NCBI GenBank assembly: GCA_964448245.1
Contig: CAYUWF010000003.1
Coordinates: 1-53,166 of the forward strand
DNA: 53,166 nt
From: DATEVL01 sp964448245
GTDB taxonomy: Bacteria > Chloroflexota > Anaerolineae > Anaerolineales > E44-bin32
Reading direction: 5' to 3'
How positions within the stretch are numbered: position 1 is the first letter of the stretch; each line of letters opens with the position of its first letter. Below, one piece after another: positions 7,709 through 16,006 of this stretch. The position numbers and the translations under genes are program-made. The notes beneath the pieces were generated by a model. It did no database searches and was not told the DNA's origin. It was given only the letters and a program-made list of their open reading frames with translations.

Positions 7709-8461
7709 CTAGCCGCCCGGGGGCGCGGAACCGTCCGCCGCCTGGCGCCGGAAATCGACGAAACGGTAGCCGACGCCGCGCTCGGTCAGGATGTAGCGCG
7801 GGTTGGAGGGGTCGGGTTCGAGCTTCTGGCGCAGATAGTTGATGTAGAGCCGCAGATAGTGGGTCTCCTCGCGGTATTCGTACCCCCAGACCTTGGCCAG
7901 GAGCTGATCGTGAGGCACCACCCAGCCGGCGTTCTGCACCAGGTGGTAGAGCAGGCGGTATTCGGTCGGGCGCAGTCGCACGAGCTTGCCTTCCACCCAG
8001 ACTTCGCGGCGGTCGAAGTCGATCTTCAGCCGCTGGTCAACCTGGATCGGCTCGTGGGGGGCGGCAGCCGGCGCTTCGGTGCGGCGCAGGACGGCGCGCA
8101 CACGGCTGACCAGCTCGCGTGGGCTGAAGGGCTTGGTGATGTAGTCGTCGGCGCCCAGCTCGAGGCCGCGCACGCGGTCGTCCTCGTCGCCTTTGGCGGT
8201 GAGCATGATCACCGGGACGGTCGAGATCTCCCGCACGAGGCGCAGCGTTTCGAACCCATCCAGCTCGGGCATCATCACGTCGAGCAGAACCAGGTCGGGC
8301 AGACGGTCGCGCAGCTGGCTGAGGGCCTGCGTCCCGGTGGAGGCCTCGCTGACGTCGAAGCCGTCGTGCTCGAGGTTGAGGCGGATGAAGCCGATCATCC
8401 TGGGCTCGTCATCGACGACCAGGATCTGCCGTCGGGACGACGGCGATGGGATGCTACTCAC
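7709..8461 (-). CDS. OmpR/PhoB-type response regulator
   Basis: A 250-residue regulator with receiver domain (about 12-125; acidic pair Asp17-Asp18, phospho-acceptor Asp61 in LLDVMMPELDG, Lys in YITKPFSPREL) and a C-terminal winged helix (about 150-238; LRPTEYRLLYHLVQNAGWVV... ending GVGYRFVD). It starts with GTG at 8461, overlapping the upstream 80-aa gene by eight bases, so it is the last gene of the kinase/phosphatase operon. No histidine kinase is in the operon, which raises the possibility of control by the Ser/Thr kinase (inference only). Confidence 0.94.
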   Translation of the reverse strand: MSSIPSPSSRRQILVVDDEPRMIGFIRLNLEHDGFDVSEASTGTQALSQLRDRLPDLVLLDVMMPELDGFETLRLVREISTVPVIMLTAKGDEDDRVRGLELGADDYITKPFSPRELVSRVRAVLRRTEAPAAAPHEPIQVDQRLKIDFDRREVWVEGKLVRLRPTEYRLLYHLVQNAGWVVPHDQLLAKVWGYEYREETHYLRLYINYLRQKLEPDPSNPRYILTERGVGYRFVDFRRQAADGSAPPGG

Positions 8462-8696
8462 GCACGAAGCCGATGAGCTTCTCTTCCTCCGAGGTCGGCA
8501 TGATCTCGATGTAGTTGATGCGGTGCATCGGCCAGACGACCGTGACGACGTTGCCCTGCACGTAGGGCAGGTCCTTGCCGTCGCGGCGACGCGGGTTGCT
8601 CAGGGTAATGACCGTGTCGGTCGGCGTCGGGGTCTCCTCGACCTCTCCGACGACCGGGTCCTCCCCCGAGATATGAACCAGCACGGTGATCGGCAT
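8454..8696 (-). CDS. Small conserved-looking protein of unknown function
   Basis: An 80-residue mostly beta-type protein with no signal peptide, TM helix or cysteines. It begins MPITVLVHISGEDPVVGEVE and has a TPTPTDT segment near residue 22. It starts 12 bases after the FHA gene and overlaps the regulator start by eight bases, so it belongs to the signalling operon. Its tight placement argues that it is real. I do not recognise the family. The Thr-rich TPTPTDT stretch could be a phosphorylation target read by the FHA protein; that is speculation. Confidence 0.75.
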   Translation of the reverse strand: MPITVLVHISGEDPVVGEVEETPTPTDTVITLSNPRRRDGKDLPYVQGNVVTVVWPMHRINYIEIMPTSEEEKLIGFVRE

Positions 8697-8708
8697 CGTT
8701 CGTTCCCC

Positions 8709-9224
8709 TTATCCGCGGGTACGGGAGATGAGCTGGAGCCGCAGGCGGCCCACCTGGATGACGTCGCCGTGACGCAGGAGGACCGGTTTCAGCGGGTCGG
8801 AGCGCAAGCCGTTGACCAGCGTGCCGTTGGCGCTTTCCAGATCGACGATGGTCACGGCTTCGGGCGCCAAACGAACTTCGGCGTGCATGCGCGAGACGCC
8901 CTGCTCGTAGCCGTCGAACGGTCCCAGGTCGATGTCCGGGATGACGGCCTGGCCTTCGATCGTCCGTCCCAGGGTGTAATTGTCGCGCCCGATGAGGGGA
9001 ACGACATCGCCGGTGCTGACGACGCGCAGGCCGATGACCGCCCCCGATTCGAGCCCCGGGCCTTCGGGCAGGGACGGCTTGGTGTGCAGGGCCTCGGCGT
9101 GGATCTCGTCGCGCGAGATGGTGACCGTCGGGGCGCCATTGGCCAGCACCAGGCGCGTGCCGCACTCGGTGCAGAACATCGTCCCGACGAACTCCTGGTG
9201 CTTGCAGGTCGGGCACACGATCAT
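8709..9224 (-). CDS. Zinc-ribbon and FHA-domain protein
   Basis: A 171-residue cytoplasmic protein. An N-terminal zinc ribbon (CPTC at 4-7, CTEC at about 18-21) is followed by an FHA domain (about 70-168) with the phosphothreonine-binding elements YTLGR, SRMHAEV and ESANGTLVNG. FHA domains read phosphothreonines made by Ser/Thr kinases such as the one encoded first in this operon. The ATG at 9224 overlaps the stop of the J/VWA gene (ATGA); the longer in-frame ORF upstream is only a shadow of that gene. Likely role: phospho-dependent adaptor. Confidence 0.93.
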   Translation of the reverse strand: MIVCPTCKHQEFVGTMFCTECGTRLVLANGAPTVTISRDEIHAEALHTKPSLPEGPGLESGAVIGLRVVSTGDVVPLIGRDNYTLGRTIEGQAVIPDIDLGPFDGYEQGVSRMHAEVRLAPEAVTIVDLESANGTLVNGLRSDPLKPVLLRHGDVIQVGRLRLQLISRTRG

Positions 9225-10702
9225 GACGATTCCGTCTTGGCTGGAAGCAGCATCAAGGCACGCGTCCCGTACTTCAGGACTTTCTCGCCTTCCGTGCTGA
9301 GCCGGCGCGAGTGGGTCAGGCGTTCCGCTTCGCTCAGCGCCGCCTTGGCCAGGTCGCGCTCGTTGACCGCCAACAGCTGCGTCGCCAGGTTCTCCAGCCG
9401 GCGGGCGGCCTGGGTCGACTGGCCGAGTTCGGCTTCGTGGCGGGCCTTCTCCTGCATCGTGTACAGGGCGATCTGGCTCAACGCCGCCACGATGTCTTTC
9501 GGCGCCGGCTCGGGATCGGGCGTCTTGGAGACGGGCAGGCTGATGTTCACGGGCAGGCTCTGCGCGCCGGCCTCGCCGCCGAGGATGTCGGCCGCAACCT
9601 GGAAATCGGCCAACTGCACTTGGGTCAGCGCGGAGGCAGGGTGGACGACGACCTCCAAAAGGAGCCGGATCCGCCCGTCCTTCGGCAGGTGGCCCAGGAT
9701 CATCGGCAAGGTGTCCCCGGTCGGCATTGGATCCGGGAGCAGGCGGAAGGACGAGCGCAGGTCGACCTGTTCGCCGAAGGCGCCCTCCAGCCGCACCCGG
9801 CTGGCGAAGACCTTGCTCAGCGAGTCGAAGATGTGCTTCAAGAGATTGGTGATGGCCTTGGGCGTATCGAGGAAAAGGACGTTGCCTCCGCTGCGGCTGG
9901 CGAGATCGTCCAGCAGCCGATCGCTCCAATCCGCCCCGATGCCGACGCCGTTGACGGTGATGCCCTTCTCGGCCGCGCGTTCGGCGATCTGCAGGCACAG
10001 ATCCTCATCGCCGTAGGTCCGCCCGTCGGTCAGCAAGATCAGGTGGTTGACCCCCTCCTTGGAGAAGGTCTTCTGCAGCTCGGCCATCCCCAACTCAAGG
10101 CCCTGGCCGATCTCGGTGCCGCCGCCGGCCTGGAGCAGGCTCAGGCGCGAGCGGGCCGTGGTGAGGTCGCGCGCCTGATCGTGCGAGACGATGACCTCCG
10201 CCCGATCGCTGAAAGCCACGATGCAAGCCGAGTCCCTGGACTCGAGGTCTTTGAGGATGGCCAGCGTCGCCGCACGGACCTGGTCGAGGCGCTGGCCGCG
10301 CATCGAGGTCGATTTGTCGATGACGATGCAGACGTTGATCGGCGGCCGGGCGAAGGTGGCGCTTTCGGCCGGGAGGATGTCGAGCAGCATGTAATGGACC
10401 TGGGGCTCGTCGAGCGGCAGTAGCGCCCTACGGCTGTGCACGACGTTGCAATACAGCCGCGCCCCCTGCGCCGCTCGCTGGTCGATCTCGGCCAGCGCCT
10501 TGTCGTACTCACTGCGGCGCGCCGGATCGCTCAGGATCTCGTAGCCGAGGCCGATCTCGAGGAACAACTCGGTATCGCCGGCCTTGACGTTGCGGTCGGG
10601 GTGGAGCCGCAGCGCCGACTCACGGTAAGCCCGGCGAAGCTGGTCGAGCGAGGCGCTGCGCGGCACGCCCAGGAGAGCATAGTAGTCCTTGTCGCCGCTC
10701 AC
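9221..10702 (-). CDS. J-domain and von Willebrand factor A domain fusion protein
   Basis: A 493-residue protein. Residues 5-70 are a J domain with the Hsp70-stimulating HPD motif (34-36). A VWA domain follows with a complete MIDAS metal site: DKSTSM (Asp129, Ser131, Ser133), GGGTEIG near 195 and LLTDGRTYGD near 225. The remaining ~230 residues are beta-rich then helical, as in stand-alone bacterial VWA proteins. Genes encoding VWA domains often accompany FHA, kinase and phosphatase genes, but a J domain at the front is unusual. It would link an Hsp70 machine to a metal-dependent protein-binding surface. Not membrane-bound. Confidence 0.9.
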   Translation of the reverse strand: MSGDKDYYALLGVPRSASLDQLRRAYRESALRLHPDRNVKAGDTELFLEIGLGYEILSDPARRSEYDKALAEIDQRAAQGARLYCNVVHSRRALLPLDEPQVHYMLLDILPAESATFARPPINVCIVIDKSTSMRGQRLDQVRAATLAILKDLESRDSACIVAFSDRAEVIVSHDQARDLTTARSRLSLLQAGGGTEIGQGLELGMAELQKTFSKEGVNHLILLTDGRTYGDEDLCLQIAERAAEKGITVNGVGIGADWSDRLLDDLASRSGGNVLFLDTPKAITNLLKHIFDSLSKVFASRVRLEGAFGEQVDLRSSFRLLPDPMPTGDTLPMILGHLPKDGRIRLLLEVVVHPASALTQVQLADFQVAADILGGEAGAQSLPVNISLPVSKTPDPEPAPKDIVAALSQIALYTMQEKARHEAELGQSTQAARRLENLATQLLAVNERDLAKAALSEAERLTHSRRLSTEGEKVLKYGTRALMLLPAKTESS

Positions 10703-10729
10703 GCTACGCCCGCCTCCGGAGGTCCTACG

Positions 10730-10910
10730 AGGCTGCTGAAAAGGCCCGTTCCCACCTCACCCCCCGACCCCTTGCGGACACCGTCCCGGTGCCTTCCCGG
10801 GAGCAGCCTGTAAGGCCTTTCCGCCGACAGCGCCTGAGCACGAGCGGTTTCGTGGCGGAGAGGGGGCCGGGGCGGGGTTTTGACGACGGTCGCCATTTTT
10901 CAGCAAGCTG
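10730..10910. mobile_element. MITE-like element, copy 2 (inside signalling operon)
   Basis: Second copy of the 7171-7336 element, inverted relative to it. Its left end is aggctgctgaaaa; the right end tttttcagcaagctgct is imperfect. It directly abuts the TAG stop of the PP2C gene (10911-10913) and ends 28 bases before the J/VWA start, so it now separates two genes that are likely co-transcribed. No transposase is encoded. The hairpin-forming ends could weaken or end the transcript. Confidence 0.82.
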
Positions 10911-11795
10911 CTAGTCGGACGGGAAGTAGATCAAGATGGCGGTGATGTTGTCGGGTCCGCCAGCGCCGTTGGCGGCGCGGACGAGCTGGTCACAGGCCGT
11001 CTGCGGATCTCCGGCGTTGAGCACGATTCTCCGAATCTCCTTCTCGGGGACGGTGCCCCACAGGCCGTCCGAGCACATCAGCATATAGCCGCCGTGCGGG
11101 ACCGGCTCGCTGAAAACGTCCACCTTGAGATTGGCGCCCTGGCCGATGGCGTTCCACAAGACGTTGCGCTGCGGATGCAGTGCGGCCTCCTCCTCGGTCA
11201 GCTGTTCGAGCTCGATCAGGCGCTGCACCAGCGAGTGATCGCGGGTGAGGGCGCGGGCTTCGTCGCGGGTGATGAGGTAGGCCCGGCTGTCGCCGACGTG
11301 GCCGATCGTGATCTGCTGGCCGAGCAGCACCGCCACCGTCAGCGTCGTGCCGCCGCCCGGCACACGGTCGACGACGGCCAGGTTGGCCTCTTCGAGGGCC
11401 TCCTGCACCAGCTCCTGCAGGCTGGGGGCCTCTTCCTGGGGTTCGATGTCGAACAGGTGGACAATCGTTTCGGCGGTGATCTTGCGGGCGACGGTGCGCA
11501 CCGAGATCGAGCTGGCGACCTCGCCCGAACGATGGCCGCCCATGCCGTCGGCCACGACGAACAGGCCGAAGTCGGGCAGCGGTTCTTGCCCATCGGCGCG
11601 GCCGATCATGTAGAAGAGGGCGTCCTCGTTGTGGGTACGTTCGATGCCGGTCGACTGGGCGGCGCCGAGCACCATGCGGCGAACGGCGTGTACCGGAGGC
11701 GCGTGGCCCAGGACGCCGACGTCGAGCGGCGCCGTCTTGACGGTGTCGGGGGAAGGGCGGCGGGGCTTGCGAAAAAGTCGTTTCCAGAAACTCAT
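10911..11795 (-). CDS. PP2C-family protein serine/threonine phosphatase
   Basis: A 294-residue phosphatase. The metal-binding motifs are present in order: RTHNEDA (about 54-60), VADGMGGHRSGE (about 81-92), GGTTLTVAVL...GHVGDSRAYL (about 148-172), SDGLWG (about 242-247) and GGPDNITAI (about 279-287). It would remove phosphates placed by the operon's Ser/Thr kinase. A basic, Arg/Lys-rich N-terminal ~18 residues precedes the domain; there is no TM helix. It starts 36 bases after the kinase-PQQ gene, so co-transcription is likely. Confidence 0.95.
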   Translation of the reverse strand: MSFWKRLFRKPRRPSPDTVKTAPLDVGVLGHAPPVHAVRRMVLGAAQSTGIERTHNEDALFYMIGRADGQEPLPDFGLFVVADGMGGHRSGEVASSISVRTVARKITAETIVHLFDIEPQEEAPSLQELVQEALEEANLAVVDRVPGGGTTLTVAVLLGQQITIGHVGDSRAYLITRDEARALTRDHSLVQRLIELEQLTEEEAALHPQRNVLWNAIGQGANLKVDVFSEPVPHGGYMLMCSDGLWGTVPEKEIRRIVLNAGDPQTACDQLVRAANGAGGPDNITAILIYFPSD

Positions 11796-11831
11796 GGTCG
11801 GCGGCGCGCCTCGTGTCTCCCTGAGAGTGCC

Positions 11832-13712
11832 CTAGGCCAGAAGAGCATACACCTTGTGGTCGGTCGAACCGATGTAGACGACCCCGTTGGCGATCAACGG
11901 CGTCCCGGTGATCGGGCCCCCGGTGGAGAATTGCCACCGCTTGCGGCCCGACCGCATATCGATGCAATACAGGGAACCGTCGACGGACCCGACGTAGACC
12001 GAATCCTCATGGACGAGGGGCGAACCGGTGACCTGGTGTTCGGTGGCGAAGCGCCAGGCCTCGCGGGCGCTGCGGGCGTCGACGGCGTAGAGGTTGTTGT
12101 CGGCACAGCCGATGAAGACCTTGCCCTCGGCGTAGACCGGCGACGAGATCGTCGGCTTGCCCATGCGGAACCGCCACAGCTGCCAGCCGCCCTCGGCCTC
12201 GATGGCGTACAGCGTCCAGTCCATCGAGCCGAAGTAGACGACGTTGTCGACGATGATCGGGGAGGAGGTCACGGCGCGCTTGGCGCGGAAGCGCCACTTG
12301 AGCTCGCCGCGGAAGTCGACGCAGTAGAAATCGCCGGTCTCGCAACCAAAGTAAACGCGGTCGTTGACGACGCAGGGCGTCGAGCGCACCGGGCCGGCCG
12401 CTTCGGCGCGCCAGGCGCGCCGGCCGTTGGCGACGTTGACGACGTGGACGTGGCCGTCGTCCGAGCCGAAGAAGATGTGCCCTTCCCAAAGGACCAGCGA
12501 CGAGCGGATCGGCCCCTCGGTGTAGTAGGTCCAGGCCAGCTTGCCGCGGTTTGCGGTCACGGCGTGCAGACGCTGATCCTCCGAGCCGACGTAGACCAGA
12601 TCGTCGAAAGCCGTTGGGCGGCCCGAAATGCCGCCCTCGGTCGGGTACTTCCATTGAAATTCGCCGCTCTTGGCGTTCAAGGCGTACAGGTTGTTGTCGT
12701 AACAGCCGATGTAGAGGGAGCCGTTGTGGTAGTAGGGCGAGCCGCGCAGTTCGTCCTCGCATTCGAAGGCCCAAATCTCCTGGACGTCGCTGCGTTGCTG
12801 GATGACCGAGGCCGTCTTGGCCGAGACCAGCAAGCCGGTGTGCCGCGCCGCCGCCAGCAGCGCGTTCTTCATCGCCTCGGTCGAGGGATACCGGTCGCGC
12901 GGGTCGTACTCGAGGGCCTTCTCGATGACCTCGATCACCTCCGGCGCGACGGCCGGGTTCAGCTGGTGGATCGGCCGATCCGAGAAGGAGAACGGCGCTT
13001 CGGCCCGCGGGTCGCGACGGGTAAGCAGGTGGTGGAATGTGGCGCCCAGGGCGTAGATGTCGCCGGCAGGCGAGGCCTCGCCGCGGTATTGCTCGGGAGG
13101 CGAGTAGCCTTCCGTCCCAATCATTGTCCCCTTCTGGCCGGGCGAGAAGATGCGGGCAATGCCGAAGTCGATCAGCCGGATGTGGGCATGGTGATCGGCC
13201 ATGATGTTGGACGGTTTGACGTCCCGGAACACCACCGGCTGCGGCTGGTGGCTGTGCAGGTAGGTCAGCACGTCGCACAGTTCGATGGCCCAGGCGACGA
13301 CCTGCGCCTCGGCCACCGGCTCGGTCGTGGCGCGCAGCAGGGCTTCCAGATCGCGCCCCTCGATGAACTCCATGATCAAGTAGGAGCTGCTGTCGGCGGT
13401 GAAGTAGTCGTAAATGCGCGGGATCGCCGGATGGGAGAGCGTCGCCAGCAGATCCGCCTCGCGTTCGAAGTTGCGCACGACCATCTCGTACATGGTCGGG
13501 TCGGAGGCCAGGTTGATCATTTCCTTGATGGCGACGAGCTTGGTGACGTTGGGGAAGTGCAGGTCGCGGCCCTTGTAAACCGAACTCATGCCACCCGAGC
13601 CCAGGTTGCCCAGGACGAGGTAACGGTCCTGCAACGTGACCCCGGGCTGCAACTGGCCGAGCTGGCCGGTCTCTCCGGATTGTCCCTCGAGGGTCCGCGT
13701 GATGCGCCGCAT
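11832..13712 (-). CDS. Serine/threonine kinase with C-terminal PQQ-type beta-propeller
   Basis: A 626-residue protein, first gene of the signalling operon. The kinase domain (about 29-295) has glycine loop LGSGGMSSVYKG, Lys63, Asp164 and DFG (182-184). The usual HRD is FRD (VVFRDVKPSN). From about residue 310 a PQQ-like propeller follows, with about eight repeats of the type 'VYFGS...LYAID...W.F' filling the rest. No TM helix separates them, so the propeller is probably cytoplasmic and acts as a protein-binding or sensing surface. The partner PP2C phosphatase follows directly. Confidence 0.95.
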   Translation of the reverse strand: MRRITRTLEGQSGETGQLGQLQPGVTLQDRYLVLGNLGSGGMSSVYKGRDLHFPNVTKLVAIKEMINLASDPTMYEMVVRNFEREADLLATLSHPAIPRIYDYFTADSSSYLIMEFIEGRDLEALLRATTEPVAEAQVVAWAIELCDVLTYLHSHQPQPVVFRDVKPSNIMADHHAHIRLIDFGIARIFSPGQKGTMIGTEGYSPPEQYRGEASPAGDIYALGATFHHLLTRRDPRAEAPFSFSDRPIHQLNPAVAPEVIEVIEKALEYDPRDRYPSTEAMKNALLAAARHTGLLVSAKTASVIQQRSDVQEIWAFECEDELRGSPYYHNGSLYIGCYDNNLYALNAKSGEFQWKYPTEGGISGRPTAFDDLVYVGSEDQRLHAVTANRGKLAWTYYTEGPIRSSLVLWEGHIFFGSDDGHVHVVNVANGRRAWRAEAAGPVRSTPCVVNDRVYFGCETGDFYCVDFRGELKWRFRAKRAVTSSPIIVDNVVYFGSMDWTLYAIEAEGGWQLWRFRMGKPTISSPVYAEGKVFIGCADNNLYAVDARSAREAWRFATEHQVTGSPLVHEDSVYVGSVDGSLYCIDMRSGRKRWQFSTGGPITGTPLIANGVVYIGSTDHKVYALLA

Positions 13713-13738
13713 TGGGCTACCGGGATTTAATCCTGCGG

Positions 13739-13747
13739 ATTATAGCA
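13739..13747 (-). promoter_or_regulatory. Extended -10 promoter element of the kinase/phosphatase operon
   Basis: Minus strand reads TGCTATAAT, an extended -10 box, 26 bases before the kinase-PQQ ATG. The longer string GTGCTATAATCCGC recurs exactly before another leftward gene (22211-22224). No -35 match is seen. Confidence 0.6.
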
Positions 13748-13864
13748 CGAGTGTAATCGCCAGCTGCGGGGCCAGGGATGGTACGAGCGTCCCCGGCCCT
13801 GGCGGCGAGCGACGATTCTCTGTGGAGGGCCGCCGGTGGAGGCTGCGCGGGACCTTGCGATCGG

Positions 13865-14875
13865 CTAACGATCGCGGCGAAGCAGGCGCTGGGCCAGCTC
13901 CTCCAGCTCGGCCGAGGCCGGAGGGCGGGGCGAGGCGTCGCGCAGGGCTGCCATCGCCTGCCGCGTATGGACCTCCGCCTCCTGGCGGGTGGCGTCCTCG
14001 GCCCCGCAGTCGGCCAGGGCACGCTGCAATGCGGCGATGTCGGGCACCGCCGTCCTCCCGGCGGACCACAGGCGTGCGAATTCCGGGGATCGTTGCAGCC
14101 CGAGGAGCACCGGATAGGTCTTCTTTCCCTGGCGCAGGTCGTCGGCGACGGGCTTTCCCGTCTGATCCGGCTCTCCCCAGATGCCAAGCAGGTCGTCCAG
14201 GAGCTGGAAAGCCATCCCGAGACGCCAACCGAAACGTTGGAACGCGTCGCGGATGCCGGAGGGAGCCTCCGCCACCCGGCTGCCGACGGAGGCCGCCGCC
14301 GCCACCAGGGAGGCGGTCTTGCCGCTGATCATCTCCAAGTACTCGTCCGCCCCGACGACCTCACGCTGCTCGAAGCCCAGGTCGAGGTGCTGTCCCAGAG
14401 TCAACTGCAGGGAGGCCTGGTCCAGGATGTGCTGCACGGCAAGGGCCGTGCCGGGGGAGACGCCCCCATCGATCAGGCGATGGCACGCCAGTCGAGAGGC
14501 GATGTAAAGGAAGTCCCCGGTGTTGACCGCCTGGGGAACGCCCCAGCGCGCCCAGACAGTGGACCGGCCTCGCCGCGTCTGGCTGGAGTCCTCGACGTCG
14601 TCGTGGACAAGCGAGAAGTTGTGGATCAGTTCGACGCTGGCTGCGGCCGGCACGGCCGTCCGCCATTCTCCGCCGGCGCTCGCCGCGCACAGCAACGTCA
14701 GCAGCGGGCGGATACGCTTGCCTCTTGACTCGCCCGGCTCCCAGCCGAAATGGTGTCGGACCATGAGGCCGACTTCCACATAAGGTTCCGGGAGGAGGTG
14801 CTGGAGGCTGGACTGCAGCTCGGCCTCGACCGCGGCGAGCATCGCCGGGGCAAGCGCCGAGGCGAGGGCGGTCAT
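13865..14875 (-). CDS. Short-chain polyprenyl diphosphate synthase (GGPP/FPP synthase type)
   Basis: A 336-residue all-helical prenyltransferase that would condense IPP with allylic diphosphates. The first aspartate-rich motif is DDVED (92-96); the second is DDLLG (227-231), in place of the classic DDxxD, followed by GIWGEPDQTGKP and DLRQGKKTYPVL, a pattern known from GGPP-synthase-like enzymes. The ATG at 14875 overlaps the fni stop (ATGA), so it is translationally coupled to the isomerase that supplies its substrate. The N-terminal extension of the longest ORF is rejected. Product chain length cannot be fixed by eye. Confidence 0.93.
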   Translation of the reverse strand: MTALASALAPAMLAAVEAELQSSLQHLLPEPYVEVGLMVRHHFGWEPGESRGKRIRPLLTLLCAASAGGEWRTAVPAAASVELIHNFSLVHDDVEDSSQTRRGRSTVWARWGVPQAVNTGDFLYIASRLACHRLIDGGVSPGTALAVQHILDQASLQLTLGQHLDLGFEQREVVGADEYLEMISGKTASLVAAAASVGSRVAEAPSGIRDAFQRFGWRLGMAFQLLDDLLGIWGEPDQTGKPVADDLRQGKKTYPVLLGLQRSPEFARLWSAGRTAVPDIAALQRALADCGAEDATRQEAEVHTRQAMAALRDASPRPPASAELEELAQRLLRRDR

Positions 14876-15903
14876 GGGAGGGGCACCAGCCGCGCCTTTC
14901 GCAAGGCTGCCAGGTCCGAGCAACCGGTGGCGAACATCACCAGCCGCAATTCAGCCACCACATGCTCCATCGTCCGCACGACGGCCTGCGGGGATTCCGC
15001 CGCCGCCTTCAGGAAGGGCCCGGCCATCGCGCCCATGTCGGCGCCGAGGGCGATGCCCTTGGCAATATCGGTGCCGCTTCGCAGCCCACCCGACGCAATC
15101 AGCGGGATGGCGGGCAGCTCCAGCCGCACCTGACGCACGGCGTCGGCGGTGGGGATGCCCCAGCCGACGAAAGCCGCCGCCAGCCGCGCCGCGTCCGGAT
15201 CCGTCGTTCGATGCATCTCGACTTGCGACCACGATGTCCCCCCGGCGCCGGCAACGTCGATCGCGGCAACACCGGCCTCCGACAGCCGTCGGGCGTCGGC
15301 GCCGGAGATTCCCCAGCCGACCTCCTTGGCGATCACGGGGACGGGGAGCGCGGCGCACACCTGCGCGATCTTGCGAAGGAGTCCGGAGAAGTCGGTGTCG
15401 CCCTCCGGCTGCACGGCCTCCTGCAGCGCGTTGAGATGCAGAACCAGCGCGTCCGCTTCCACCAGGTCGACGGCGCGGCGGCACTCGTCCGGGCCGTAAC
15501 CGTAGTTGAGCTGCACCGCGCCGAGGTTGGCCAGCAGCAGGATGTCGGGGGCGGCGCGGCGGACCTGATACGTGGCCGCCTGGGCAGGGTCTTCCAGGGC
15601 GGCCCGGAGCGACCCCAGCCCCATCCCCACGCCGGCCTGCTGGGCCGCCTGCGCCAGCGCCAGGTTGATCTGGCCGGCTATGGCTGTCCCGCCGGTCATG
15701 GAGGAGATCAACAGCGGCGCCGCCAGGCGCCGTCCGAGGAAGGTCAGGTCGGTCCGGATCGCGCGCAGGTCGAGTTCAGGCAGCGCGGCGTGCTCGAAGC
15801 GCAGGCGCTCCAGCCCGGTCGTCAGGGCGGAGGCGACATCTTTCTCCAGATTGATCTGGATATGGTCCGCCTTCCGCCGTGAAACCGGCGCACCTTTCGG
15901 CAT
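14872..15903 (-). CDS. fni: Type 2 isopentenyl-diphosphate delta-isomerase (FMN-dependent)
   Basis: A 343-residue TIM-barrel flavoenzyme interconverting IPP and DMAPP. Typical motifs are RKADHIQI near the N terminus, ISSMTGG (about 67-73), NLGAVQLNYG (about 125-134), VIAKEVGWGIS (about 184-194), IDVAGAGGTSW and the FMN-phosphate-binding ASGGLRSGTDIAKGIALGAD stretch. Length is normal. A near-consensus sigma-70 promoter (15933-15961) drives it, and the synthase gene downstream overlaps its stop. The pair suffices to start polyprenoid synthesis from IPP. Confidence 0.96.
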   Translation of the reverse strand: MPKGAPVSRRKADHIQINLEKDVASALTTGLERLRFEHAALPELDLRAIRTDLTFLGRRLAAPLLISSMTGGTAIAGQINLALAQAAQQAGVGMGLGSLRAALEDPAQAATYQVRRAAPDILLLANLGAVQLNYGYGPDECRRAVDLVEADALVLHLNALQEAVQPEGDTDFSGLLRKIAQVCAALPVPVIAKEVGWGISGADARRLSEAGVAAIDVAGAGGTSWSQVEMHRTTDPDAARLAAAFVGWGIPTADAVRQVRLELPAIPLIASGGLRSGTDIAKGIALGADMGAMAGPFLKAAAESPQAVVRTMEHVVAELRLVMFATGCSDLAALRKARLVPLP

Positions 15904-15932
15904 CTGGGGGTGTTCCTAGTGGGCGAGGTATG

Positions 15933-15961
15933 ATCTTATCAGCCGGCCCGGGGGGTGTCAA
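15933..15961 (-). promoter_or_regulatory. Sigma-70-type promoter of fni and the prenyl synthase
   Basis: Minus strand TTGACA (15956-15961), 17-base spacer, TAAGAT (15933-15938). The -10 box lies 30 bases before the fni ATG. One of the best promoter matches in the window. Confidence 0.8.
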
Positions 15962-15979
15962 CTTGCGGGCCGGTTCTTC

Positions 15980-15988
15980 TGATACAAT
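15980..15988 (+). promoter_or_regulatory. Extended -10 promoter of the acyl carrier protein gene
   Basis: TGATACAAT (TG-n-TACAAT) ends 18 bases before the ACP ATG, with AGGAGG between. It is divergent from the fni promoter; the two -10 boxes are about 45 bases apart. Confidence 0.65.
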
Positions 15989-16006
15989 GACCCCCAGGAG
16001 GTCTTC

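Noticed and set aside
8709..9998. 429-codon version of the FHA protein
   Set aside because: The first 258 codons are an out-of-frame shadow of the J/VWA gene; the ATG at 9224 overlaps its stop and starts the zinc ribbon.
8193..10016. 607-codon rightward ORF
   Set aside because: Antisense across the regulator, FHA and J/VWA genes; no recognisable motif, Arg/Ser-rich composition.
11094..13730. 878-codon rightward ORF
   Set aside because: It is antisense to two clear genes (PP2C and kinase-PQQ) and has a low-complexity composition typical of high-GC shadow frames.
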